Assembly (NCBI RefSeq): GCF_004364775.1
Contig: NZ_SOAL01000005.1
Span: forward strand, 1 to 64,000
DNA length: 64,000 bases
Source of the DNA: Comamonas sp. JUb58
Lineage (GTDB): Bacteria > Pseudomonadota > Gammaproteobacteria > Burkholderiales > Burkholderiaceae_C
Direction: 5' to 3'
Shown one piece after another: positions 18,058 through 26,053 of this stretch. Within the stretch, counting starts at the first letter, position 1; the number at the start of each line of letters is the position of its first letter. A model generated the notes under the pieces. That model saw nothing but the letters and a program-made list of their open reading frames with translations, made no database searches and was not told where the DNA came from. Position numbers and translations under genes: made by a program.

Positions 18058-19887
18058 TTATGGTGTTTGCTTATCCGTGCGCTGCAATGCCCACATGCTC
18101 GCATAGCGCGCGCCCAGCGCCAGCAGCTGCGCATGGGTGCCGCGCTCCACAATGCGGCCGGCGTCCATCACCAAAATCTCATGCGCATCCACCACGGTGG
18201 AAAGGCGGTGGGCGATCACCAAGGTGGTCTTGCCCTGCGCGGCCTTTTGCAGTTCCTGCTGAATGGCGCGCTCGTTGGCCGAGTCCAGCGCCGAGGTCGC
18301 CTCGTCAAAAATGAGGATGGGCGGGTTCTTCAGCAAGGTGCGGGCAATCGCCACGCGCTGCTTTTCACCCCCTGACAATTTGAGCCCCCGCTCGCCCACA
18401 CGGGTGGCATAGCCTTCGGGCGAAGCGGCAATCATCGCGTGGATGCGCGCCGCCTGCGCGGCCTGCACGATCTCTTCTTGCGAGGCGCCGGGCCGGCCAT
18501 AGGCGATGTTGTAGGCGACGGTGTCGTTGAACAGCACGGTGTCCTGCGGCACGATGCCGATGGCGCGGCGCAGGCTGTCCTGGGTCAGATCGCGGATGTC
18601 TTGGCCGGCAATGCGGATCGCGCCCGACTGCACATCGTAGAAGCGGAAGATCAGCCGCGCCAAGGTGGATTTGCCAGCACCCGAGGGGCCTACCACGGCG
18701 ACGGTCTTGCCCGCAGGCACGACAAAGCTCAGGCCCTGCAGAATGGGGCGGTCCGGGTGGTAGGCAAAATGCACATCGTCAAAGCGCAGCTCGGGCTCGG
18801 CCTGCAGCGCCAGCGGCTGGGCGGTTGGGGCATCGGCCACCTCGCGCTGCTGGTCCATCAGCACAAACATGCGGTCCAGGTCGGTCAGGCTCTGCTTGAT
18901 CTCGCGGTACAAGGTGCCCAGGAAATTGAGCGGGATATAGAGCTGGATCATGAAGGCATTGATCATCACCAGATCGCCCAGGCTCAGCCGGCCATCGACC
19001 ACGCCCTGGGTGGCGCGCCAGAGCATGGCCACCAAGGCCACCGCAATGATCAGCTGCTGGCCGCTGTTGAGCAGGCTCAGGCTGCTTTGGCTCTTGAGGC
19101 GGGAGCGGCGCAGCTTTTCCAGATCCCCGTCATAACGCTGGGCTTCAAAGGCTTCGTTGTTGAAGTACTTCACCGTCTCGTAGTTCAGCAGCGAGTCGAT
19201 GGCCTTGCTGTGCGCCGCGGAGTCGATCAGGTTGGCCTCGCGCCGAAAGTGCGTGCGCCACTGGGTGACCACGACGGTGAAGGTGATGTAGACCGTGAGC
19301 GCCACGATGGTGATGATGGCGAACCAGATATCGAACTGCACGGCCAGAATGCCCAGCACCAGCGCCAGCTCGATCAAGGTGGGCACGATACTGTAGAGCG
19401 AGTACGAGATGAGCGACTCAACGCCTTTGACGCCGCGCTCGATATCGCGGGTCATGCCGCCGGTCTGGCGCTCCAGGTGAAAGCGCAGGCTCATCGCATG
19501 CAGATGCTCAAAGGTCTGCAGCGCAATTGCACGCGCAGCGCCCTGCGTGGCCTTGGAGAACACCAGCTCGCGCAGCTCGCCAAATACCGAGGTCAGCAGC
19601 CGCAGCCCGCCATAGGCCAGCAGCAGGCCCATCGGCACCACCAGCAAGGCCTGCGGGTTGCCAGGGCGGATGTCGAGCGCATCGACTACATGCTTGAGCA
19701 GCACCGGCACGCCGACATTGGCGACCTTGGCCCCCACCATCAGCACCAGGGCGGCCAGCACCCGCCACTTGTAGGTCCAGAGATAGGGCAGCAGGCGCTT
19801 CAAGGTACGTCCGTCGCCAGCGGTCAGAGTTTTCCCATCACTAGGGGTAGGGCTTGTGGCGGCAGGCGCCTCGGCATAACGTCGCAT
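18058..19887 (-). CDS. Atm1/HMT1-type ABC exporter (membrane and ATPase domains)
   Basis: A 609-residue half-transporter: six hydrophobic segments (about 30-330) then an ATPase domain with Walker A GPSGAGKST near 397, signature LSGGEKQRVAIARTLL near 505 and Walker B LIFDEATSALD near 525. YETVKYFNNEAFE in the membrane domain is characteristic of the Atm1/ABCB7 family, which exports glutathione-linked metal or sulfur compounds. It acts as a homodimer in the inner membrane. The ATG at 19887 is taken since the upstream codons overlap the divergent yciA promoter region. No neighbouring substrate genes. Confidence 0.9.
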   Translation of the reverse strand: MRRYAEAPAATSPTPSDGKTLTAGDGRTLKRLLPYLWTYKWRVLAALVLMVGAKVANVGVPVLLKHVVDALDIRPGNPQALLVVPMGLLLAYGGLRLLTSVFGELRELVFSKATQGAARAIALQTFEHLHAMSLRFHLERQTGGMTRDIERGVKGVESLISYSLYSIVPTLIELALVLGILAVQFDIWFAIITIVALTVYITFTVVVTQWRTHFRREANLIDSAAHSKAIDSLLNYETVKYFNNEAFEAQRYDGDLEKLRRSRLKSQSSLSLLNSGQQLIIAVALVAMLWRATQGVVDGRLSLGDLVMINAFMIQLYIPLNFLGTLYREIKQSLTDLDRMFVLMDQQREVADAPTAQPLALQAEPELRFDDVHFAYHPDRPILQGLSFVVPAGKTVAVVGPSGAGKSTLARLIFRFYDVQSGAIRIAGQDIRDLTQDSLRRAIGIVPQDTVLFNDTVAYNIAYGRPGASQEEIVQAAQAARIHAMIAASPEGYATRVGERGLKLSGGEKQRVAIARTLLKNPPILIFDEATSALDSANERAIQQELQKAAQGKTTLVIAHRLSTVVDAHEILVMDAGRIVERGTHAQLLALGARYASMWALQRTDKQTP

Positions 19888-19928
19888 CGGAGACAATTGT
19901 GGGTTTGTTATAGACCTCCATTGTGACC

Positions 19929-20342
19929 ATGAATACCCCACGCACCGCATCCAACGAGCTACCCCAGGACAAAGAGCTGGTTTTGCGCGTTGTTCCCATG
20001 CCTGCTGACTGCAATGCCAACGGCGATATCTTTGGCGGCTGGGTGATGTCGCAGGTGGATCTGGGCGGCTCGGTGCTGCCGCTGCGCCATTCGCGCGGCC
20101 GCACTGTCACCGTGGCGGTGAATGAATTCATCTTCAAGCAGCCGGTGCGTGTCGGCGACATCCTGTCGTTCTACGCCAAGCTGGTGCGCGTGGGCACCAC
20201 GTCGATGACGGTCCAGGTGGAGGTATTTGCCGAGCGCCTTTCCAAGCAAGGCCAGTTCTTCAAGGTGACCGAGGCGACCTTGACCTATGTCGCCATCGAT
20301 GAGGAAGGCCATCCCCGCACCGTGCCGCCGCTGCCGGTCTGA
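19929..20342 (+). CDS. yciA: acyl-CoA thioesterase YciA-type
   Basis: A 137-residue hotdog-fold thioesterase. MPADCNANGDIFGGWVMSQVD is the YciA signature carrying the catalytic Asp, and VAVNEFIFKQPVRVGD is the second conserved stretch. YciA hydrolyses a broad range of short to long acyl-CoAs as a hexamer in the cytoplasm. ATG 19929 is preferred over a GTG two codons upstream. It is divergent from the ABC exporter with only 41 bp between starts, and is followed by a clear terminator. Confidence 0.9.
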   Translation: MNTPRTASNELPQDKELVLRVVPMPADCNANGDIFGGWVMSQVDLGGSVLPLRHSRGRTVTVAVNEFIFKQPVRVGDILSFYAKLVRVGTTSMTVQVEVFAERLSKQGQFFKVTEATLTYVAIDEEGHPRTVPPLPV

Positions 20343-20379
20343 TCGGACACTGGCCAAAAGCTACCGGCCTATAAACACC

Positions 20380-20419
20380 AAAGCCGCTGCAACGCAAACC
20401 TGCGCTGCAGCGGCTTTTT
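20380..20419. terminator. bidirectional intrinsic terminator
   Basis: AAAGCCGCTGCA (20380-20391) pairs with TGCAGCGGCTTT (20406-20417), a 12-bp stem followed by a T run. It lies between the convergent yciA and bactofilin stops and has A residues on the opposite side, so it can serve both. Confidence 0.85.
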
Positions 20420-20448
20420 CACAAGCGGGAGGCCGGGGGCCTCAGCGA

Positions 20449-21069
20449 TCAGGCCAGGCTTTCGGCCGGCTTTTCCGTCTTGGTGGTCGTGGTGCTGGCG
20501 GCCAGGGGCTTGCGCGTGCTGTTGGAGCACTCGATCTCGCCGGTCAGCTGGCCGCCTTCTTCGATGATGACCTTGCCGTAGCGGATCTTGCCGTGTACAC
20601 GGCCGCTGCCAAAAATGACCAGCTTGTCGCGCACGGTCAGGTTGCCTTCGAATTCGCCATGGATCTCGGCGATGTCGATCTCGGCAGAGCCACGGAATGC
20701 ACCTTCAGCGGCGATCTGGATCACGCGGGAATCCATCGTGGCCTCAACCGTGCCTTCCACCACCAAGGTGTCGCAATCGGTGATCTCGACGCCCTTGAGC
20801 TTGATATTGGGGCCAACAGTCAGTTTGCTGCCGGTGCCGGGAGTGGTGTCAGGGGTCACGGTGCTGGTATAGGAAGAGGTAGGAGAAGGGTTGCTGGACT
20901 CTTCGGCCTTGTGGCCGCTCAGGTTGCCGCCGAGCACGGAGCTCGCAGAGCCGGCTGCGGTGCTGGGCAAGGTGCTGCCCGATGAACTGGAGGCATTGCC
21001 TCCCATGAACTTGGAGGCGGAAGCGTCATTGTCACGGCGCCCGCCGAAAAAAGGGTTTTGTACAGCCAT
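20449..21069 (-). CDS. bactofilin (polymer-forming cytoskeletal protein)
   Basis: A 206-residue bactofilin. The conserved beta-helix core runs from about 80 to 185 (GPNIKLKGVEITDCDTLVV, GAFRGSAEIDIAEIHGEFEG, VIFGSGRVHGKIRYGKV), with its hydrophobic 6-residue rungs. It is flanked by a long disordered Ser/Thr/Gly-rich N-terminus and a short Thr-rich tail. Bactofilins polymerise without nucleotide and organise cell-wall or polar machinery. AAGGAGAACCG precedes the ATG. There is no adjacent M23 peptidase, the frequent partner. The 170 bp upstream is AT-richer, non-coding, and probably holds its promoter. Confidence 0.9.
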   Translation of the reverse strand: MAVQNPFFGGRRDNDASASKFMGGNASSSSGSTLPSTAAGSASSVLGGNLSGHKAEESSNPSPTSSYTSTVTPDTTPGTGSKLTVGPNIKLKGVEITDCDTLVVEGTVEATMDSRVIQIAAEGAFRGSAEIDIAEIHGEFEGNLTVRDKLVIFGSGRVHGKIRYGKVIIEEGGQLTGEIECSNSTRKPLAASTTTTKTEKPAESLA

Positions 21070-21240
21070 CGGTTCTCCTTGTGAAAAGCTTCTACATGCT
21101 ATTCAATTTATAGCTGAGGTGTTCACATAATTTGACACTAGTGGTAACAGCAGGCAACTATGGCGGCCTTTCCTATCAATACTTTCATGAGTCGGACAAA
21201 TCTCACATTTCCCAACATCCGACCTGCCCGCCAGCCCGCA

Positions 21241-21756
21241 TCAGGACACGATGTAGGCCGCTGTGGCGGTGGCCAGCACCTGGCCACTGCTGTCGCAAAA
21301 ATCCGAGCGCGTGGTGGCCACGCGCGAGCCCAGCCGCAGCACGCGGGCCTGCAGTGCAAAGGGGCCATGCGTGCCGGGGCGCAGGTAGTCCACCCGCAAA
21401 TCAATGGTGCCCAGTTTGGCAAAACGCATCAGGCGCTGCATCACCGGCTCCCCCGCATGTTTGGCGCCAGAGGCCGCCATCACCGCGATGCCGCCCAGCG
21501 CATCCAGACTGGCACTGATGACGCCACCATGCACGCGCTGCAGGCCAAAGTGGCCGATCAGCTCATTGCGCATCTCCAGGCTGGCCCAGACCGCATCGTC
21601 CTGCACAGCCTGGAGCTTGAGCCCCAGCAGCTTGTTGAAGACGATGCGCTCTTCAAAGATATCGCGCAGGCCTTCAACATAGGCGTTATCCAGACCCTGC
21701 ATAGAGACATAGGCTGGTGCTTCAAGGTGCGGCGTAGGCAAGGTGGCGGTGCTCAT
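21241..21756 (-). CDS. PaaI/YigI-type hotdog thioesterase
   Basis: A 171-residue hotdog protein. HFGLQRVHGGVISASLDALGG is the PaaI-type HGGV motif with the catalytic-type Asp, followed by IDLRVDYLRPG and the C-terminal TATAAYIVS. It probably hydrolyses an aryl- or acyl-CoA. An in-frame open reading extends far upstream across the neighbouring glycosyltransferase gene, but conserved sequence begins only at ATG 21756, so the long form is not real. It is divergent from the GT2 gene with about 100 bp between starts. Confidence 0.85.
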   Translation of the reverse strand: MSTATLPTPHLEAPAYVSMQGLDNAYVEGLRDIFEERIVFNKLLGLKLQAVQDDAVWASLEMRNELIGHFGLQRVHGGVISASLDALGGIAVMAASGAKHAGEPVMQRLMRFAKLGTIDLRVDYLRPGTHGPFALQARVLRLGSRVATTRSDFCDSSGQVLATATAAYIVS

Positions 21757-21855
21757 CCACCGCAGTATGCAGTCAAGCGCCTGGCACGGCAATCGCAGAT
21801 TCTGCTGGGATGCCGCTGCGCCATGCGCTAGACTGCGCGCAAATACAGCACATCT

Positions 21856-22923
21856 ATGCCCGACACCCTGCCCCCCGCTCCGCCCACCACCCGCACGGCG
21901 CCTCGGCCGCCCTTGCGCCTGAGCTGCGTGGTGCCCGCCTATAACGAAGCCAGCAACCTGGAAGCCTTTCTGCCCGCCTTGTACGAGACGGTGCGCGCGC
22001 TCTCGGTCGATTGCGAGATCGTGCTGGTCAATGACGGCAGCAAGGATGCGACCGACGAGGTGGCCCAGCGCCTGGGCCAGCAGCTGCCGCTGCACTACAT
22101 CCAGCTGGCGCGCAATTTTGGCAAGGAAGCGGCGATGACCGCCGGGCTCGACTATGCGCGCGGCAATGCCGTGCTGTTGATCGATGCGGATTTTCAGCAC
22201 CCCCTGCCCCTGATTGCCGAGATGGTGCAGCTCTGGCAGAGCGGCTATGACATGGTCTACGGCGTGATTGCCGACCGCGCCGGCGAGGCCAAGGCCAAGC
22301 GCTGGGGCACCTGGCTGTTCTACTACCTGATGAACCGCGACAACGCCGTGCATATCCCCGAGAACGCGGGCGATTTCCGGCTCATGGACCGCAAGGTCGT
22401 CGATGCGCTGCGCCAGCTGCCCGAACGCAACCGCTTCATGAAGGGCCTGTACGCCTGGGTCGGCTTCAAGAGCGTGGCCCTGCCCTTTGTGCCCGATAGC
22501 CGGCGCAGCGGCCAGTCCAGCTTCAATTTTCACCGGCTGTTTGCACTGGCCTTCCAGGGGCTGACCTCGTTCACCACCTTGCCGCTGCGCATCTGGAGCC
22601 TGGTGGGCTTTTGCATCTCGGTGATGGCCATCATCTACGGCATCTACATCACCATCGAGACCATCGTGCTGGACAACCCCATCGACGGCTGGCCGACCTT
22701 GGCCGCCGGCCTGATGCTGTTCTCCGGCGTGCAGCTGATGTCCATCGGCATGCTGGGCGAGTACATCGGCCGCATTTATGACGAGGTCAAGCGCCGGCCT
22801 TTGTACATCGTGGCGAACAACGACGACCGCAGCCCCGTGAGCAGCGAACCCGCTGCGCCCCCGCATGTGCCCGCATCGGCCACGGCGCCAGCACCGGTCG
22901 CGCCGATGCCGCCGGAGTCCTGA
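21856..22923 (+). CDS. GT2 glycosyltransferase, GtrB/ArnC (polyprenyl-phosphate) type
   Basis: A 355-residue membrane-anchored GT2 enzyme. LSCVVPAYNEASNLEAFLPAL and IVLVNDGSKDAT begin the GT-A fold; LLIDADFQHP supplies the DxD-like metal site; the ENAGDFRLMDRKVVDAL motif and two C-terminal membrane helices (about 240-315) are typical of enzymes that load a sugar onto undecaprenyl phosphate. A Pro/Ala-rich tail ends it. The GtrA gene follows after 2 bp and a deacetylase after that, so this set likely builds and flips a lipid-linked sugar for glycan decoration. Confidence 0.9.
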   Translation: MPDTLPPAPPTTRTAPRPPLRLSCVVPAYNEASNLEAFLPALYETVRALSVDCEIVLVNDGSKDATDEVAQRLGQQLPLHYIQLARNFGKEAAMTAGLDYARGNAVLLIDADFQHPLPLIAEMVQLWQSGYDMVYGVIADRAGEAKAKRWGTWLFYYLMNRDNAVHIPENAGDFRLMDRKVVDALRQLPERNRFMKGLYAWVGFKSVALPFVPDSRRSGQSSFNFHRLFALAFQGLTSFTTLPLRIWSLVGFCISVMAIIYGIYITIETIVLDNPIDGWPTLAAGLMLFSGVQLMSIGMLGEYIGRIYDEVKRRPLYIVANNDDRSPVSSEPAAPPHVPASATAPAPVAPMPPES

Positions 22924-22925
22924 AC

Positions 22926-23345
22926 TTGCTGATCGCTGCCTTGGCCGAGCGCCTGCGCAGGCTGCCGCAAGGCCTGCAGTTCATTGCCGTGGGCGGCTCG
23001 GCGGCAGCCACCCACTTGATGGTAGTGCTGCTCCTGGTCGGCGGCGCGGGCATGGCGCCGCTGCTGGCCAATGTGCTGGCTTTTCTGGTCGCCTTTGTGG
23101 TCAGCTACAGCGGCCACGCCTGGCTGACCTTTGCCGATAAAAAAGCGCCGCATGCCCAGGCGTTGCCGCGCTTCTTTCTGGTCGCCTGCAGCTCTTTCGC
23201 CCTCAATGAACTGCTGTACTACCTGGCCCTGCACCAGCTGCACTGGCACTATGCCTGGAGCCTGGTCGCGGTGCTTGTCGTCGTAGCGATATTCACCTTT
23301 GTCGCGGCCAAGTGCTGGGCATTTGCCCATGCTGCACCGCACTGA
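22926..23345 (+). CDS. GtrA-family membrane protein (putative lipid-linked sugar flippase)
   Basis: A 139-residue protein with four membrane helices. LQFIAVGGSAAATHLMVVLLL and FVVSYSGHAWLTF are the GtrA hallmarks. GtrA proteins are thought to flip undecaprenyl-phosphate sugars to the periplasm. The only usable start is TTG 22926, two bases after the upstream TGA; internal ATGs fall inside the first membrane helix. Tight spacing suggests translation coupled to the GT2 gene. Confidence 0.85.
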   Translation: MLIAALAERLRRLPQGLQFIAVGGSAAATHLMVVLLLVGGAGMAPLLANVLAFLVAFVVSYSGHAWLTFADKKAPHAQALPRFFLVACSSFALNELLYYLALHQLHWHYAWSLVAVLVVVAIFTFVAAKCWAFAHAAPH

Positions 23346-23350
23346 GCACC

Positions 23351-24163
23351 ATGAAGAACATCACCCTCTGCGCCGATGATTTTGCGCTGCACCCGGCCGT
23401 TGATGCCGCCGTGCTGGAGCTGGCGGCGCTGGGCCGCCTGTCTGCCACCAGCTGCATGACCACGGCCCCGGGCTGGCTCACAGCGGCGCGGGCCTTGCCT
23501 GCGGTGCGCGACCAGCTGGACCTGGGCCTGCATTTCAACCTGACCGAAGGCCATGGCCTAGCGCCCGATACCCCCATCACGCGCATTCTCAGCCAGGCCT
23601 ATACCGCCCGGCTGTCTGCCACTGCGCTGCGCGATGCCTGGCGCCGCCAGCTCGATGCCTTTGAGGATGCGCTGGGCATGCCGCCCGTCTATGTGGATGG
23701 CCACCAGCATGTGCACCAGCTGCCCGGCGTGCGCAAAGCGATGCTGGCCGAGCTCAGCGCCCGCTATGGCGCGGCCGCCCGGCAGATCTGGATCCGCTCC
23801 ACGGCCCCTGTGGGCGCTTTGCGCTGGCAGGCCAAATCGGCCACGATCGCGCTGCTGGGCGGCTACCGCCTGAGCCACCAGCTGCAGCGCCAGCACTGGG
23901 CCACCAACCAGGGCTTTGGGGGGGTCTATGGGTTTGATGCGCCGACGGAGGCCGCTTATGGCGCCCTGATGGCGCAATGGCTGGCCGAATGCCAAGACGG
24001 CAGTCTGTTGATGTGCCACCCAGCACAAACGCCGATGCCGGAGGACGCGATTGGTCAGCAGCGGCCGGTGGAATGGGCCTATTTGCGCTCGCCGGCGTTT
24101 GGTGCGCTGCTGGCGGCGCAGGGCTGCCGCATTGGCAAGCTGGCGCCCACCAAGGCAGCCTAA
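23351..24163 (+). CDS. YdjC/ChbG/HpnK-family carbohydrate deacetylase
   Basis: A 270-residue protein. The N-terminal ITLCADDFALHPAVD gives the metal-binding Asp pair, LHFNLTEGHGL a conserved His, and VDGHQHVHQLPGV the HxxH metal site; the C-terminal LLMCHPA carries the last His. The family removes N-acetyl groups from chito-oligosaccharides or hopanoid sugars. It starts 5 bp after gtrA, so it may modify the sugar handled by the GT2/GtrA pair. Its stop is 7 bp from the convergent enoyl-CoA hydratase stop. Confidence 0.88.
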   Translation: MKNITLCADDFALHPAVDAAVLELAALGRLSATSCMTTAPGWLTAARALPAVRDQLDLGLHFNLTEGHGLAPDTPITRILSQAYTARLSATALRDAWRRQLDAFEDALGMPPVYVDGHQHVHQLPGVRKAMLAELSARYGAAARQIWIRSTAPVGALRWQAKSATIALLGGYRLSHQLQRQHWATNQGFGGVYGFDAPTEAAYGALMAQWLAECQDGSLLMCHPAQTPMPEDAIGQQRPVEWAYLRSPAFGALLAAQGCRIGKLAPTKAA

Positions 24164-24170
24164 GCAGCGA

Positions 24171-24953
24171 TTACAGACCGCTGAAGTTGGGCTTGCGCTT
24201 TTCCATAAAGGCCTGCATTGCCTCCTTGGCAGCGGGCTGCTGCAGCAGATCGGCAAACACACGGCCTTCTTCGGCGATGCGCGACTGCACGGCAGCCATC
24301 TGGCCGCTCTTGAGCAGGCGCTTGCTCGCCATCAACGAAGCCAGTGGCTTGGCGGCCAGCTTGGCGGCTTGCGCCTGGGCGATGGTGTTGCATTCGGTCG
24401 GTGGCACCACGCGGTTGACCAGGCCCACTTCCAGTGCCGCCTCAGCCATGAAGGGGTCGCCCAGTAGCAAGGCCTCGCAGGCACGCTGGTGGCCCATCAG
24501 CTGCGGCAGCAGCAGGCTGGATGCACCTTCGGGGCAGAAGCCCAGGTTGACGAAGGGCAGCGAGAACATCGCGTTGTCACCGGCATAGACCAGATCGCAG
24601 TGCAGCAGCATCGTCGTACCAATGCCCACGGCCGGGCCGCAGACGGCCGCAACGATGGGCTTGGGGAAGGCAGCCAGCGCCTGCAGGAACTGGAACGGCG
24701 GCGCATTGTCATCGGGCTTGGGGCCGTGGAGGAAATCGCCCAGATCGTTGCCAGCGGTGAACACCGAGGCATCGCCCTGGAACAGCACCACACGCACATC
24801 GGCGCTGCTGGCGGCCTGCTGCAGGATCTCCGCCAAGGCCAGGTACATGGCGCCGGTCAGCGAGTTCTTCTTGGCCACCCGGTTGAAGGTGATGGTGCAG
24901 ATGCCCGCTTCGGCCAGCACCCGGATATCGTCGCAGGAGGATTGGATCGTCAT
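24171..24953 (-). CDS. enoyl-CoA hydratase/isomerase family protein
   Basis: A 260-residue crotonase-fold enzyme. The oxyanion-hole segments are FTAGNDLGDF and CGPAVGIGTTMLLHCDLVYA; FVNLGFCPEGASSLLLPQLMG carries the Glu-region motif (PEGAS) in the style of isomerase or PaaG-like members. It probably hydrates or isomerises an enoyl-CoA in fatty-acid or aromatic catabolism. It is the last gene of the leftward beta-oxidation block, 93 bp after the TesB-like gene. Confidence 0.88.
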   Translation of the reverse strand: MTIQSSCDDIRVLAEAGICTITFNRVAKKNSLTGAMYLALAEILQQAASSADVRVVLFQGDASVFTAGNDLGDFLHGPKPDDNAPPFQFLQALAAFPKPIVAAVCGPAVGIGTTMLLHCDLVYAGDNAMFSLPFVNLGFCPEGASSLLLPQLMGHQRACEALLLGDPFMAEAALEVGLVNRVVPPTECNTIAQAQAAKLAAKPLASLMASKRLLKSGQMAAVQSRIAEEGRVFADLLQQPAAKEAMQAFMEKRKPNFSGL

Positions 24954-25046
24954 AACAGTCTCTCAAAAAAGGGGTCGGTGCCGGGCCCGGGCCGCTGCCA
25001 GGGCGCACACCGAAGACGCTGGCATGCTAACCGGATTTGGAGCGCT

Positions 25047-25889
25047 TTATTCCTTGTAATAGACCAGCTGGTGGCTGGTGGCCAGCAAAACGCCTTGGGG
25101 CGACCAGATCTGCGCGGTCTGGTCAAAAAAACCATCGCGAAAGCCCTGACCCTGGGCCTGGGCCAGCACCGGTTGGCTGCCCACGGCGGCCAGTTGCTCG
25201 GCACTGGCATGCACATAGACCGTCAAGGACACGGTGCCCACCGGAACGCGCTTGGCGCGGCGCAGCCAGATGCGGGGAAAGAACACATCGCACAGCGAGG
25301 TCAGCGCCGGCACATCCAGCGGGCGCGGGGGCTCGTCGCCCACCCACATGCGGCTCAGGCTGGGGCTGCTCGCGCCATCCCACTCGGTCGGGTAGCCACC
25401 CAGCAGCGGGCGGATGTTGTAGCGGTTCAGCCATTCCACGCGGAAGTCGGTGGTGTAGCGCTCCACCGCGCTCGCAGGCGGCACCTCGGGCATGGCGTAT
25501 TCGTCGTCCGACCAGGTATCGCGCGCCAGGGCCGTCATCGCTGTCGCCGTGGTCGTGGTGGACCACTGGCCTTGCGCGTCCTGCTCGCGCAGGGTGATGA
25601 TCCAGTGCTGGGTGCTGCGGTTGGTGCGGGCGGGGATGGCTTCGATTACATAAGGGCGCTCGCCCACCGCGCCGGCGTAGTTCACGGTGATCGCCACCAG
25701 ATCCCCCAGGCGCTGCGGGTGCTGCAGCACGGCCTGGGCCACTTGGGCTGCTGTGATGCCGCCATAGGGCCCGACCATGTTCCAGTAGTCCCTGCTGGCC
25801 TGCGCCGCATACTGGTTCGGGCCGGTCGCTTCCATCGCCATGGCACGGTCAAAGGCATGGCGTTCGCTGGAGGTGGAGAGTTCACTCAT
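25047..25889 (-). CDS. TesB-like acyl-CoA thioesterase (double hotdog)
   Basis: A 280-residue protein built of two hotdog halves, as in the TesB/thioesterase-II-like superfamily. The first half has YWNMVGPYGGITAAQVAQAVLQH and the second ends FFDQTAQIWSPQGVLLATSHQLVYY, the usual closing strand. It likely releases free fatty acids from acyl-CoA. ATG 25889 is preferred to 25934 from the start of recognisable sequence and an upstream AAAGAT. It lies between the thiolase and the hydratase in the fad block. Confidence 0.82.
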   Translation of the reverse strand: MSELSTSSERHAFDRAMAMEATGPNQYAAQASRDYWNMVGPYGGITAAQVAQAVLQHPQRLGDLVAITVNYAGAVGERPYVIEAIPARTNRSTQHWIITLREQDAQGQWSTTTTATAMTALARDTWSDDEYAMPEVPPASAVERYTTDFRVEWLNRYNIRPLLGGYPTEWDGASSPSLSRMWVGDEPPRPLDVPALTSLCDVFFPRIWLRRAKRVPVGTVSLTVYVHASAEQLAAVGSQPVLAQAQGQGFRDGFFDQTAQIWSPQGVLLATSHQLVYYKE

Positions 25890-26004
25890 TCGGACATCTT
25901 TCGCAGAAATTTTCGAATCCGCTGAAAACGCCATATGCCCGTACCAAGCCTTTCAAGACCGGTCTTGCAGTTGCATTTTCTGCCACCCGACATTAGCAGC
26001 CAAC

Positions 26005-26038
26005 GGCATCTGTTGCAGCCTAGTGGGCGACAGATGCC
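26005..26038 (-). terminator. hairpin downstream of fadA-like gene
   Basis: GGCATCTGT (26005-26013) and ACAGATGCC (26030-26038) form a perfect 9-bp stem with a 16-base loop just past the thiolase stop. There is no U run, so it may be a processing or attenuating hairpin rather than a full terminator. The rest of 25890-26053 shows no gene. Confidence 0.35.
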
Positions 26039-26053
26039 CTGGCCTGCGCCGGT

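Noticed and set aside
18439..19926. A 495-codon plus-strand reading opposite the ABC exporter
   Set aside because: No recognisable motif and composition typical of an antisense frame.
21757..22866. N-terminal extension of the PaaI-like thioesterase to 541 residues
   Set aside because: The extra part is antisense to the GT2 gene; conserved hotdog sequence begins at the ATG at 21756.
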